A stretch of DNA of 64,000 nucleotides from an uncultured bacterium (GCA_905215645.1 CAJMQS010000003.1:1-64000), one strand, 5' to 3'. Numbered from the stretch's first letter, positions 25,638-32,819 are shown. Notes: a model not told the origin generated them from the sequence alone. Numbers and translations are program-made.

Positions 25638-26554
25638 TTATCCCCCATTTCCTCGGCAGTAAACGGAGTGCCCGGGTCGATGAAGCCTTGCTGCTTCTCG
25701 GCCGGGGCCTGCTCCTGATCTCCCTGGTCGTCCACGCTGCCGGTGGTGTCGTAGGCGTCGGCGTACTGCATCTCGTTGGGCGCATCGGCAGCCATATCCG
25801 GCATGATGTTGGTTTTGATGGTCTCGTCGGTGCTGACGGCCCGAACAAATTCGGTTTTGAGCGGTGCATACTTGAGCAGGCGCTTGAGCACCGTCTTTTT
25901 AGCCATCTCATCGAAGTTGGTCTGCCAGGGGCTAAAGCCCTTCCCGGCGGCCTTGCTGTATTTGCGCTTATGCTCCTGGACGTCCTCCAGGCTCATGACC
26001 ATAAAGCTACCACCACCATCCTTTGTATGGTAAACAGCGTAGTAAGCGATGGGATCTCCACGGTCAGCCATAGCAGGGCGATGCACCAGCTTAGGCTCAA
26101 AACCATACTCAAACTCAAACACGTCTCCGCTATAGACAGTGTGGGCGCTGATGTCCCTGATTGCTCCGGATCTGTACGCCAGGTCAATCAGGCCTTTATA
26201 TCCCAGCTGGAACTGGCACTCCAGAATTTTTACCCACTTGCCATTAGCATCCTGGGTGTTGCGGTTGTACGGGATCAGATAAGCCTGCCCTAGCGGGGTG
26301 TTTGGCTCTACACCCAGCTGCGCCGCTTGCATCATGGCACCCAAGAAACTCTGGGGGGTGCACTCCTGCAGCTGTCTATTGGTGCTGAGGGCAGTCAGCA
26401 CCATCCGGGTAAATCTCTCAGGTGTCAAGATAGACGGGAGGGCCGCCTTGATCTGCCCCTGCATGCTGGTGATCAGCCCCTGCATGCTCCGGATCGGTTC
26501 GTCCTTTTTGATTTCCGCCTGGCGTTTGGCCAGGCCTCCCTTAGTCGTTGCCAT
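25634..26554 (-). CDS. recT: RecT-family single-strand annealing protein
   Basis: 306 residues from the ATG at 26554 (AGGAGG nine bases upstream). Diagnostic stretches are LTPERFTRMVLTALSTNRQL, FLGAMMQAAQLGVEPNTPLG and CQFQLGYKGLIDLAYRSGAI. RecT anneals complementary single strands made by the partner exonuclease, here the adjacent YqaJ gene. The C-terminal tail is acidic and Gln-rich. Confidence 0.96.
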   Translation of the reverse strand: MATTKGGLAKRQAEIKKDEPIRSMQGLITSMQGQIKAALPSILTPERFTRMVLTALSTNRQLQECTPQSFLGAMMQAAQLGVEPNTPLGQAYLIPYNRNTQDANGKWVKILECQFQLGYKGLIDLAYRSGAIRDISAHTVYSGDVFEFEYGFEPKLVHRPAMADRGDPIAYYAVYHTKDGGGSFMVMSLEDVQEHKRKYSKAAGKGFSPWQTNFDEMAKKTVLKRLLKYAPLKTEFVRAVSTDETIKTNIMPDMAADAPNEMQYADAYDTTGSVDDQGDQEQAPAEKQQGFIDPGTPFTAEEMGDK

Positions 26555-27518
26555 TGTCATCAGCCTCCTTAATCCGTAAAACTCTGATTGGTTTGCCTAC
26601 TTTTTTACAGGCCTCATAAGCATCCGGCCAGTCCTTGGCCAGCTTTTTGCTGTCAATGGTGGTCCTCCCTGCCTGGGGTTTCCAGGTCACCCGGGCCCCG
26701 GCCGGAGTCATGCCCACCTCGTTATCCTCCATCATGGCCATGATTTTGTTGTTGACCTGCTGGAGCCGGGCCTTGCGGTCATCGATGTCCTCGGTGAGTC
26801 TGCTCCGCATGGCTAGGAGCAGGTCCATCTCCTTGGGGAGATCCACCACGTCGGTGCCCCCACCCGGGTATCTCTCGATCAGGGCGTCCTTGGTCATCTG
26901 GCTGCCGTCAATCTCCGGCATGATGTGCTGCTGGACGTTTATGGTCCAAAAGGCCCGCTCTCTCTTGTACAGCTCGTCGATGTCCTCCTGGCACCGTGGG
27001 ACCTCCTTCCAGCGGAAATCCTGCCCGCCAATCAGCACTGCGATGTACCAGAGCGGCTGCCCCGTGCACATCATGTAGTGCTGACACTGCCAGTAGTAGC
27101 TGTCCGGCAGGTTGTCGCCATCCCAATCGGATGCTCTAAAGGCGTTGGTGGTCTTGATCTCCAGCCCGGCATCCTCGTGCATCACTGCCCGGTCCACGTT
27201 GGCCAGCATCCAGGGGTCACTGATGTGCCGCAGCATCCCCAGGCGCTCCACCTTTTTCCCAGTCTCCTCGGCAAATTTTCGGGCGATCAGCGGTTCCAAT
27301 TTTGTGCCCCAGTAGACGGGGCCCTTGTTGCTGATGTCCTCGGCCTCCACCTGGCCAGTCTTTTCTAGCCACAACTGGTAGGGGCTTTTCCATGGGTTAC
27401 TCCCCATGATAGTCCCGGCGTCGCTCCCGCCGATTCCGGACGTCCGGATCTTGAGCCAGGCGTCCCGGTCCTCCATCTCCTTGACGGTCATAATCAACTC
27501 GCAGTTTTTGATCTTCAT
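26541..27518 (-). CDS. YqaJ-family (lambda-type) exonuclease
   Basis: 325 residues. The motif WLKIRTSGIGGSDAGTIMGS, the conserved NPWKSPYQLWLEKTG, the Asp of MLANVDRAV and the EIKTT catalytic Glu-x-Lys identify the YqaJ/lambda exonuclease family. It degrades one strand of duplex ends to feed RecT. GGAGGG lies eight bases before the ATG at 27518. Its 3' end overlaps recT. Confidence 0.95.
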   Translation of the reverse strand: MKIKNCELIMTVKEMEDRDAWLKIRTSGIGGSDAGTIMGSNPWKSPYQLWLEKTGQVEAEDISNKGPVYWGTKLEPLIARKFAEETGKKVERLGMLRHISDPWMLANVDRAVMHEDAGLEIKTTNAFRASDWDGDNLPDSYYWQCQHYMMCTGQPLWYIAVLIGGQDFRWKEVPRCQEDIDELYKRERAFWTINVQQHIMPEIDGSQMTKDALIERYPGGGTDVVDLPKEMDLLLAMRSRLTEDIDDRKARLQQVNNKIMAMMEDNEVGMTPAGARVTWKPQAGRTTIDSKKLAKDWPDAYEACKKVGKPIRVLRIKEADDNGND

Positions 27519-27609
27519 GCTTTTTTCCCTCCGTTGTGGTAAAATAGGAGTAACCTTACTTGCCAGAGTAAAGGTTCACCTGCCACCGGCTCCCACATGC
27601 CGGTGGCTT
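27519..27609. promoter_or_regulatory. Structured leader with two stem-loops before the exonuclease gene
   Basis: Two inverted repeats lie in this 91-base gap. One pairs GCCACCGGC with GCCGGTGGC (27583-27608) and is followed on the plus strand by TTTTATTTTT, so it would terminate rightward transcripts. The other (about 27551-27576) pairs AACCTT(T)ACT with AGTAAGGTT when read leftward. In the leftward early transcript both would form hairpins ahead of the yqaJ ribosome site. The gap stands out in an otherwise overlapping operon. Confidence 0.5.
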
Positions 27610-27894
27610 TTATTTTTCGTCGATAAACTCCAGTCTCTTCCGGATCTCTCCGTCAATCAGGAGCCCGCCCCAACATTCGTGACACTGGTAGTTCTCACCA
27701 TACTTCTCGGGATCTTCTTGAGGGCACTCTTTGAGCATATGGATCATCGGTTCAAATTGCATCGGGCAACAGTTGTGGCTCCATTCCACAAACAGGTCCA
27801 GGTCATCCCCGTTCTCAATTTCCTGGCCCATCTTTATATTCAAGGCCTTGCGGATTCCGTCCAGCAGGGCCTTTTTTCTTTGCCAGTTTTTCAT
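27610..27894 (-). CDS. Hypothetical cysteine-containing phage protein
   Basis: 94 residues, MKNWQRKKALLDGIRKALNI at the start. It contains HNCCPMQFEPMIHMLKECP and CHECWGG, giving a possible metal site. No recognised family. Confidence 0.68.
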   Translation of the reverse strand: MKNWQRKKALLDGIRKALNIKMGQEIENGDDLDLFVEWSHNCCPMQFEPMIHMLKECPQEDPEKYGENYQCHECWGGLLIDGEIRKRLEFIDEK

Positions 27895-27896
27895 GG

Positions 27897-28166
27897 TTAC
27901 GCCTCCTCGATAAAGGCCCGCCCGGCCACCTTAAAGATGTCGTACATCATGGCCATAGGGTTATCCATGTTGACGTTGACCACCATCTCCGGCTTTTGAG
28001 ATCGCACAAACTTGATGTGTACAGTCTCTGCATGAGGATCGTAGCTCAAAAACACATGGACATTAGCGGCTTTCAGGGCCGTTTCCAGATGACCCAGGAC
28101 CCTGGCTTTTTGTTCTGTGTCGATTTTTCGCAACCGTGCCAGCTCTTTGTCTTTATCCATCTTCAT
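27897..28166 (-). CDS. Hypothetical phage protein
   Basis: 89 residues from the ATG at 28166 (GGAGG eight bases upstream), beginning MKMDKDKELARLRKIDTEQK. Helical N-terminus, then VHVFLSYDPHAETVHIKFVR. It is directly coupled to the upstream gene. Not recognised. Confidence 0.68.
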   Translation of the reverse strand: MKMDKDKELARLRKIDTEQKARVLGHLETALKAANVHVFLSYDPHAETVHIKFVRSQKPEMVVNVNMDNPMAMMYDIFKVAGRAFIEEA

Positions 28167-28369
28167 CAATCCTTCCTCCAGCCGTTTACTCTGGCCAGCT
28201 CTCTTAACTCGTCCTGGGCATCAATCTCGTAATGCCACCAGTGCGTCCCGGGGACTACCCTGAGATGTCCATTTTCGGAGTAATAGGGCCGATATTGATA
28301 AACACCCAGCTTGTCCTTTTTATACATAATCATGTAGGCCCGATCGGTTTTTACATCTCTAAACTGCAT
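28166..28369 (-). CDS. Hypothetical phage protein
   Basis: 67 residues from the ATG at 28369 (AGAGGTG upstream), MQFRDVKTDRAYMIMYKKDK. Small beta-rich protein rich in Tyr and Trp. Not recognised. Confidence 0.65.
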   Translation of the reverse strand: MQFRDVKTDRAYMIMYKKDKLGVYQYRPYYSENGHLRVVPGTHWWHYEIDAQDELRELARVNGWRKD

Positions 28370-28374
28370 CTCGC

Positions 28375-28650
28375 TCACCTCTTGTATCTGATCATGAGGA
28401 CCTTCCCCGGCTGCATAGCTCCGGGATCGTCCACGTCGTTGTCTACCCGGCACCGGTCAATGATGGTCCGGATGTCCTCGCTGCTGTTGAGCTTGCTGCA
28501 GATGTCCCAGAGGCTCTGCCCGGGCTGGACCACCCGGGATACCGTCTCATAGGGCCGGTGCTCCCGCTCTACAGCGTCCACGCCGTGACTCAAGAGAGTC
28601 ATCCCGGTCAGTACCAGGACGACGGCAGCCAGCTTTTTACGTCTTGTCAT
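28375..28650 (-). CDS. Membrane-anchored LysM protein
   Basis: 91 residues from the ATG at 28650 (GGAGG seven bases upstream). A basic start and hydrophobic helix (KLAAVVLVLTGMTLLSHGVD) precede a LysM domain (VVQPGQSLWDICSKLNS ... MQPGKVLMIRYKR). The layout is like YneA-type SOS cell-division inhibitors of Firmicutes. In a phage early region it could modify the host envelope or division; this is inference. Confidence 0.75.
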   Translation of the reverse strand: MTRRKKLAAVVLVLTGMTLLSHGVDAVEREHRPYETVSRVVQPGQSLWDICSKLNSSEDIRTIIDRCRVDNDVDDPGAMQPGKVLMIRYKR

Positions 28651-28652
28651 TA

Positions 28653-29129
28653 TCATCCCTCCTTATGAGTTTTGCCCGTGGCCAGCAGCCAGGGATCTAT
28701 GTCCAGATGGTCAACGATGATCCAAAACGACTGCAGGCTGATGATGCCCCCACGGTTATAAGAGCTGTACGCTGCATCCGATATGCCGATTCCATCGGCA
28801 AAGTCGGCAATGGTTTGACCGTGGGCCTTGCGGATGGCCTCCAGGTTTTCCCGGCAGATGGCCTGGTCGATGTCGGCCAGATGCACCGGCATCTCGGCGG
28901 GTTCTCTGTAGAGCACCTGGATCGGGATGCCCAGGATGTCCGCATACCTCTGCTTAAGGCCCGGATCCAGGGCGATGAGTGCGTACCGCTCGTAGTCAAA
29001 TATCATGGAGTGCCCTCCTAGCTTCTCACTGACAGCTCTCTGAGATAGTCCCTTACGCATCCGCCACAGCCGGGTGTTGTGGCGGAAATTGTCCTCCATG
29101 ATGGCCTCTTTCCCCTCCAGTTGTTTCAT
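28653..29129 (-). CDS. Phage regulator with two XRE-type helix-turn-helix regions
   Basis: 158 residues from the ATG at 29129 (GGAGGAGG eight bases upstream). The first HTH is around NTRLWRMRKGLSQRAVSEKL, the second around LEAIRKAHGQTIADFADGIG. Tandem XRE domains in one early phage protein suggest a DNA-binding regulator acting after Cro. Targets are unknown. Confidence 0.75.
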   Translation of the reverse strand: MKQLEGKEAIMEDNFRHNTRLWRMRKGLSQRAVSEKLGGHSMIFDYERYALIALDPGLKQRYADILGIPIQVLYREPAEMPVHLADIDQAICRENLEAIRKAHGQTIADFADGIGISDAAYSSYNRGGIISLQSFWIIVDHLDIDPWLLATGKTHKEG

Positions 29130-29223
29130 TTTCTTCACCTCCTCCTTGGGTGCTCAGCCAGGCCTCATACTCTGCCTGGTGGGCCTGGACGTAGTGACTG
29201 ATAAAATCAATCAGATCATGCAT
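29053..29223 (-). CDS. Short early phage protein (56 residues)
   Basis: 56 residues starting MHDLIDFISHYVQAHQAEYE; a GGAGG six bases upstream supports the start. The N-terminal half is an amphipathic helix and the C-terminal half Gly/His/Pro-rich. Its 3' half overlaps the start of the tandem-HTH gene in another frame, which suggests coupling. Too short for most gene finders. Confidence 0.6.
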   Translation of the reverse strand: MHDLIDFISHYVQAHQAEYEAWLSTQGGGEENETTGGERGHHGGQFPPQHPAVADA

Positions 29224-29237
29224 AGTCAGCCTCCACT

Positions 29238-29254
29238 GATTGCTCTACGCAATC
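29238..29254. promoter_or_regulatory. Repressor operator-like site 1
   Basis: GATTGCTCTACGCAATC is a 17-base dyad (TGC-N5-GCA core). It overlaps the stop of the cro-like gene and lies 15 bases before the next small gene. It matches three other sites in the switch region. Confidence 0.65.
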
Positions 29255-29466
29255 TTATCAGCAAAAAAAAAGTCAAAGTATTCCAGATTATTTAACTCCA
29301 GTTTTTTTCCGAGCCGTTCTGCCTGCGGGACAGTGAGAGGTCTGCGCCCGTTCAATTTCTGGCTGACCGTAGACAGAGCGCAATCCAAGCAGTCAGGGCC
29401 CATTAAATCTTTCTGGGTCAGCCCTAGCTCTACCATGCGGGCTTTTATTTTACGTTCGTTAACCAT
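29245..29466 (-). CDS. Cro-like repressor
   Basis: 73 residues from the ATG at 29466 (AAGGAG seven bases upstream). The HTH lies in VELGLTQKDLMGPDCLDCAL then STVSQKLNGRRPL, as in small XRE/Cro proteins. It is the first gene of the leftward early operon, divergent from the CI-like gene, with operator-like dyads on both sides. It most likely shuts off the repressor promoter during lytic growth. Confidence 0.85.
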   Translation of the reverse strand: MVNERKIKARMVELGLTQKDLMGPDCLDCALSTVSQKLNGRRPLTVPQAERLGKKLELNNLEYFDFFFADKIA

Positions 29467-29482
29467 AGCCAATCTCCTTTCC

Positions 29483-29499
29483 GATTGCTCTGCGCAATC
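29483..29499. promoter_or_regulatory. Repressor operator-like site 2
   Basis: GATTGCTCTGCGCAATC, identical to site 1 except one base. It lies just downstream of the leftward early promoter, where bound repressor would block elongation or initiation. Confidence 0.7.
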
Positions 29500-29511
29500 C
29501 TTACGGTTATT

Positions 29512-29540
29512 ATGGTAGCACACACGCTGTAATAAGTCAA
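29512..29540 (-). promoter_or_regulatory. Leftward early (PR-like) promoter
   Basis: Read leftward: -35 TTGACT (29535-29540), 17-base spacer, -10 TACCAT (29512-29517). It drives the cro-like gene and early operon. Operator site 3 overlaps the -35 and site 2 lies at about the start of transcription. Confidence 0.7.
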
Positions 29541-29554
29541 TGCTCTACGCAAAA
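29538..29554. promoter_or_regulatory. Repressor operator-like site 3
   Basis: Contains TGCTCTACGCAA, the same core as sites 1 and 2, with weaker outer bases. It overlaps the -35 of the leftward promoter. Confidence 0.65.
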
Positions 29555-29578
29555 ATATTTTTATTAAATTTAAAAATA

Positions 29579-29595
29579 TTATGCACAGCGCAATT
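29579..29595. promoter_or_regulatory. Repressor operator-like site 4
   Basis: Core TGCACAGCGCA, again TGC-N5-GCA. It covers the -35 region of the rightward repressor promoter, so it may serve autoregulation. Confidence 0.55.
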
Positions 29596-29609
29596 ATGTA
29601 TGATATAAT
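29582..29609 (+). promoter_or_regulatory. Rightward repressor (PRM-like) promoter
   Basis: -10 TATAAT at 29604-29609 with a weak -35 TGCACA 16 bases upstream (29582-29587). It precedes the CI-like gene, whose GGAGG site follows. Operator site 4 overlaps the -35. Confidence 0.6.
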
Positions 29610-29633
29610 ATTGCCATAAAGGAGGTCGGAAAA

Positions 29634-30056
29634 ATGGTCGCCATGAGCAATGAGGAGATAGGGAAACGGATCACAGAGGCCCGCACAAAGGCGGGTTTGA
29701 GCGGCAAAGAACTGGCCGAAAAGATTGGGGTCGCAGCGTCGACCATAACGAGATATGAAAAAGGCACTTTTGCAAAGATCAAGCTGCCGGTTATCGAGGC
29801 TATAGCTAGAGAGCTAGGCCTGAATCCTATGTGGCTATTAGGCAAATCAGAATACCAGAGCACGGAGGAAATGAAACGGAAGTGGCAGGAGCAGGAGCCA
29901 TACTACCGGGATCCGGAGACGGTCCGCATGGCCCAGGAGCTGATGGACAATCCCAACGGCCGTATCCTTTTCGACGCCAGCCGGGATTTATCCCCCGAAG
30001 ACATCAAGATCGTCCTCAATCTCATCCGGGGCCTCAAAGAAAAGGAGGGCAAGTGA
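29634..30056 (+). CDS. CI-like lysogeny repressor (XRE family)
   Basis: 140 residues; GGAGG lies eight bases before the ATG (a second ATG three codons later is possible). The N-terminal HTH is ITEARTKAGLSGKELAEKIG then VAASTITRYEKG. The C-terminal half is a short helical part (RMAQELMDNPNGRILFDASR ... IKIVLNLIRGL) and lacks the self-cleaving peptidase domain of lambda CI. Induction therefore probably depends on the protease encoded two bases downstream, as in ImmR/ImmA systems. Confidence 0.88.
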   Translation: MVAMSNEEIGKRITEARTKAGLSGKELAEKIGVAASTITRYEKGTFAKIKLPVIEAIARELGLNPMWLLGKSEYQSTEEMKRKWQEQEPYYRDPETVRMAQELMDNPNGRILFDASRDLSPEDIKIVLNLIRGLKEKEGK

Positions 30057-30057
30057 T

Positions 30058-30330
30058 ATGATCATCATCACCTATCAGGACCTCCCCCGCCGGGTCCCGG
30101 CCCTGGTCCACGAAAATGACGACGACAGCTACACCATCATCATCAACCGGAGCTTGTCGGAGGCGGACCGCAAGGCGGCTGCATGGCATGAGATCCGCCA
30201 CCTCAAGGGCGGGGACCTGGGCGGCAAAGACGGGGCAGATGTCTGCTCCATAGAGTCGGCCTGTCATGGATCCAGCCAGACCTACCGGATCGCCGAGGAC
30301 CCTGAGATCTACATAAAGGACGGAGAGTGA
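30058..30330 (+). CDS. ImmA/IrrE-like metallopeptidase (short)
   Basis: 90 residues immediately after the repressor gene. The HEIRH motif in AAAWHEIRHLKGGDLGG fits the HExxH zinc site of ImmA/IrrE proteases, and the preceding YTIIINRSLSEADRKAA is the usual strand and helix. It is shorter than typical ImmA (about 130 residues or more). It probably cleaves the CI-like repressor during induction; the partner assignment is inference from gene order. Confidence 0.78.
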   Translation: MIIITYQDLPRRVPALVHENDDDSYTIIINRSLSEADRKAAAWHEIRHLKGGDLGGKDGADVCSIESACHGSSQTYRIAEDPEIYIKDGE

Positions 30331-30331
30331 C

Positions 30332-30390
30332 AATCCGTCACCACTCGTCACGACTGGTGACGGGTGGACAGGGCTCGTCACCAGCTGTCA
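30332..30390. promoter_or_regulatory. Cluster of CGTCAC/GTGACG repeats before the moron gene
   Basis: Within 60 bases the hexamer CGTCAC or its complement GTGACG occurs four times. CGTCACGACTGGTGACG (30346-30362) is a perfect dyad, and the GGTGACG at 30356-30362 can instead pair with CGTCACC at 30376-30382. It lies between the protease stop and the ribosome site of the secreted protein gene. It could be an operator or alternative-hairpin element. Confidence 0.5.
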
Positions 30391-30411
30391 CAATTTGAGG
30401 AGGATAAAACC

Positions 30412-30939
30412 ATGAAAAAGATCATCATCCTGGTTACCATGCTTTTTACGATGCTACAGTCGGTGGCCATGGCCGCCGGGCAGGTCAAAGTCATGCAGAT
30501 CATCAGGGCCCCTATTATGGCCTGGGGCAACGCCCAAAAGGCTGCAGCCTACTTTGACGGCTCCTTTAAGGCCATGTTTAAGGGCAAGGGCGTGGAGCTG
30601 ATGGACCGGCAAAAGACCAACCAGGTGGGCCGGGTCTACTGCGAGGACAACCGGATCAAGGACATCAATAACGATGACTGCGCCAAAATCGGCCAGCGGG
30701 CCGGGGCTGACTACGTGCTCTTTGTGGCCTATAGCCTCAACAACCTGCGCCAGGGGACTGTCTTTAGTCCCTCCCCCACCATGACCGGCACGGCATCCAT
30801 CCGGCTGATCAGCGTCAAGGACGGACAGCTCAAGATCATGGAGGCCCAAGACTTTGATGGCAAAAAGTCGGAGGCCCGGGATGCTTATACCACCGTCGAG
30901 CGCAAATTTACCCGGGACATCCGGGGTTTTGAGCTCTAA
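30412..30939 (+). CDS. Secreted protein, probable lysogenic-conversion (moron) gene
   Basis: 175 residues from the ATG at 30412 (AGGAGG eight bases upstream). A signal peptide is clear (KKIIILVTMLFTMLQSVAMA, cleavage near AMAAG). The body contains CAKIGQRAGADYVLFVAYSL, a pattern like the nucleotide-fold-related core of periplasmic CsgG/LpoB-type proteins, with TGTASIRLISVKDGQL after it. It is a single gene between repressor and integrase, the classic place for genes expressed in the lysogen. Function unknown; an envelope role is likely. Confidence 0.75.
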   Translation: MKKIIILVTMLFTMLQSVAMAAGQVKVMQIIRAPIMAWGNAQKAAAYFDGSFKAMFKGKGVELMDRQKTNQVGRVYCEDNRIKDINNDDCAKIGQRAGADYVLFVAYSLNNLRQGTVFSPSPTMTGTASIRLISVKDGQLKIMEAQDFDGKKSEARDAYTTVERKFTRDIRGFEL

Positions 30940-30953
30940 CAGGCAATAAAAAA

Positions 30954-30985
30954 ATCCCCACCCGTGAGGCAACACGGGCAGGGAT
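30954..30985 (-). terminator. Hairpin terminator between moron and integrase genes
   Basis: ATCCCCACCCGTG pairs with CACGGGCAGGGAT across a six-base loop. An A-run precedes it on the plus strand, giving a T-run when read leftward, so the strongest termination is for leftward transcripts; the stem may also slow rightward ones. Confidence 0.6.
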
Positions 30986-31066
30986 GCACACAATCGTAGC
31001 GGAGGCTGATCATGTACGATTATTATACCATTTCCGCCTCCTGCATGCTAGAGGAGGCTATTTTTT

Positions 31067-32548
31067 ATGGGTCAAAAATGTGTCATCTACACGAGATACA
31101 GCTCAGACCGGCAGCGGGAGGAGTCCATCGAGGGCCAGATCCGGGTCTGTGAGGAATACGCCCAGCGCAACGGGCTGGAGGTGCTGCATATCTATGCGGA
31201 CCGGGCCATGACCGGGCGCTCTGATCAGCGGCCGGAGTTTTTGACGATGATCCGGGATGCTGCCAGTATGACCTTTGACACGGTGCTCGTCTATAAGCTA
31301 AACCGCTTTGCTCGTAATCGGTACGACAGCGCAAAGTACAAACATAAGCTCAAAAAATACGGCGTCAAGGTGGTATCGGCCATGGAAAACATCGCCGACG
31401 ATCCCTCCGGTATCCTGCTGGAGTCGGTCATCGAGGGCATGGCCGAGTACTACAGCGTGGAGCTGGCTGAAAACGTCGTCCGGGGCATGACCGAGAACGC
31501 CCTGGAAGGCAAGTGGCCCGGCGGCCTGGTGCCCCTGGGGTACAAGCTGGATGCAGACCGCCACCTAGTCATCGATGAGCCCAATGCCCTGGTGGTCCGC
31601 CGGATCTATCAGATGATCTTGGACGGCCGGACCCCGGCATCCATCTGCAGGCAGCTCAACGCCGAGGGCAAGCGGACCGCCACGGGCAGGCCGTTTAACC
31701 ATAACTCTCTCCATACCATACTCCAAAACGAGCGGTACATCGGGACCTTTAGCTGGCGGGATGTCCGCCGCACGGGAGTCGTCCCCCGTATCCTGGACGA
31801 CAGGACCTACTATGCGGTCCAGGAGCTCCGCAAGAGCCGCAAGCGCCACAAGGGCGTGGCCAAACGGTCCGAAAACTACATGCTGACCGGCAAGGTCTTT
31901 TGCGGCCTATGTGGGAGCCCCATGATCGGTAAGAGCGGCACCAGCAAGGGCGGCTGCGCCTACTACTACTATAACTGCCAGCACCACCTGGATGGATCCG
32001 GATGCCCTGCCCGGCCCGTGCGGACCGACAAGCTGGAGGACCGGGTGGTCCAGGTGACCACCAAGATCCTGAGCCAGCCGGACGCCATCAAGGCCATCGC
32101 CCGGCAGGCCATCGCCATCCAAAAGGAGCGCCGGGAGTCCCTGGAGGTGCAGTCTCTCAAGGCCCAGGTGAGCGACCTGTCTAAAAAACTAGATAACTGT
32201 CTAAAAGCCATTGATAACGGGGCTTTTTCCGAGGCCCTATGTAATCATATGCAAGAGTACGAAAGTCGGCTCAGAGACCTAAAAGCGGCGCTCAGCCGGG
32301 CACAACTGATGGACAGAGGTGGTAAGCTGACGGAGAAACAGATAGAGTTCTTCTTTTTTGCCATTTCCAGACAATTAAAACAGGAGGACCGCTATAAAGA
32401 GATCCTCCTGTCCTCCCTGGTCCGCTGCGTGATCGTCAACGACGACGCCATTGAGATCCGGTATAACTATAAAAAAGAACTCCCCACCCTGGCCAATCCG
32501 GTCAAAGTAAGGAGTTCGCATAAAGTCTCTATGGTGACCCTGGAGTGA
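31067..32548 (+). CDS. int: Large serine recombinase (phage integrase)
   Basis: 493 residues. The resolvase domain shows VIYTRYSSDRQREESIEGQ with the catalytic Ser at residue 12 and Arg at residue 10, and DTVLVYKLNRFARNRYDSA. A recombinase domain follows (GLVPLGYKLDADRHLVIDEP), then a zinc-ribbon with CGLCGSPMIGKSG and CQHHLDGSGC, and a coiled coil (residues about 365-430). GAGGAGG lies nine bases before the ATG. The last codons and the stop fall inside the 3' end of the tRNA-Arg gene, on the opposite strand. Confidence 0.96.
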   Translation: MGQKCVIYTRYSSDRQREESIEGQIRVCEEYAQRNGLEVLHIYADRAMTGRSDQRPEFLTMIRDAASMTFDTVLVYKLNRFARNRYDSAKYKHKLKKYGVKVVSAMENIADDPSGILLESVIEGMAEYYSVELAENVVRGMTENALEGKWPGGLVPLGYKLDADRHLVIDEPNALVVRRIYQMILDGRTPASICRQLNAEGKRTATGRPFNHNSLHTILQNERYIGTFSWRDVRRTGVVPRILDDRTYYAVQELRKSRKRHKGVAKRSENYMLTGKVFCGLCGSPMIGKSGTSKGGCAYYYYNCQHHLDGSGCPARPVRTDKLEDRVVQVTTKILSQPDAIKAIARQAIAIQKERRESLEVQSLKAQVSDLSKKLDNCLKAIDNGAFSEALCNHMQEYESRLRDLKAALSRAQLMDRGGKLTEKQIEFFFFAISRQLKQEDRYKEILLSSLVRCVIVNDDAIEIRYNYKKELPTLANPVKVRSSHKVSMVTLE

Positions 32549-32608
32549 TTCGAACACTCGACACACGGCTTAGAAGGCCGTTGCTCTATCCAGCTGAGCT
32601 ACAGGGCC
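32532..32608 (-). tRNA. tRNA-Arg (anticodon TCT)
   Basis: 77 bases with encoded CCA. Read leftward it starts GGCCCTGTAGCTCAGCTGGA; the anticodon loop CTTCTAA gives TCT. The acceptor arm GGCCCTG pairs with CAGGGTC. Its 3' end overlaps the serine recombinase stop codon, marking the prophage attachment region. Confidence 0.97.
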
Positions 32609-32616
32609 AAATAAAA

Positions 32617-32690
32617 TGGAGCGGGTGATGGGAATCGAACCCACGTAACTAGCTTGGAAGGCTAGGGCTCTACCATTGAGCTACACCCGC
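32617..32690 (-). tRNA. tRNA-Gly (anticodon TCC)
   Basis: 74 bases with encoded CCA, starting GCGGGTGTAGCTCAATGGTA when read leftward. The anticodon loop CTTCCAA gives TCC. All four stems pair. Confidence 0.97.
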
Positions 32691-32698
32691 ATTTCTAT

Positions 32699-32775
32699 TG
32701 GTCGGAGCGACAGGATTTGAACCTACGACCCCCTGCTCCCAAGGCAGGTGCTCTACCAAACTGAGCTACGCCCCG
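32699..32775 (-). tRNA. tRNA-Pro (anticodon TGG)
   Basis: 77 bases with encoded CCA, starting CGGGGCGTAGCTCAGTTTGG. The anticodon loop CTTGGGA gives TGG. The acceptor CGGGGCG pairs with CGCTCCG with one G-T pair. Confidence 0.97.
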
Positions 32776-32819
32776 TCGCAATACGATATCATCCATATGT
32801 AAAAATTTCGCAACAATAG

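Larger units (their letters stand above)
1..32548. mobile_element. Temperate siphophage prophage (left end outside window)
   Basis: Ordered phage modules fill this region: serine recombinase, divergent repressor switch, recombination and replication genes, packaging, HK97-type head, and long non-contractile tail with a tape measure protein. The right boundary is placed at the recombinase stop codon, which lies inside the 3' end of the tRNA-Arg gene. The left boundary, the other attachment site and the lysis cassette are not in the window. All structural genes appear intact, with compact stop/start overlaps, so the element may be functional; this is an inference, since the left end is unseen. 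Confidence 0.95.
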
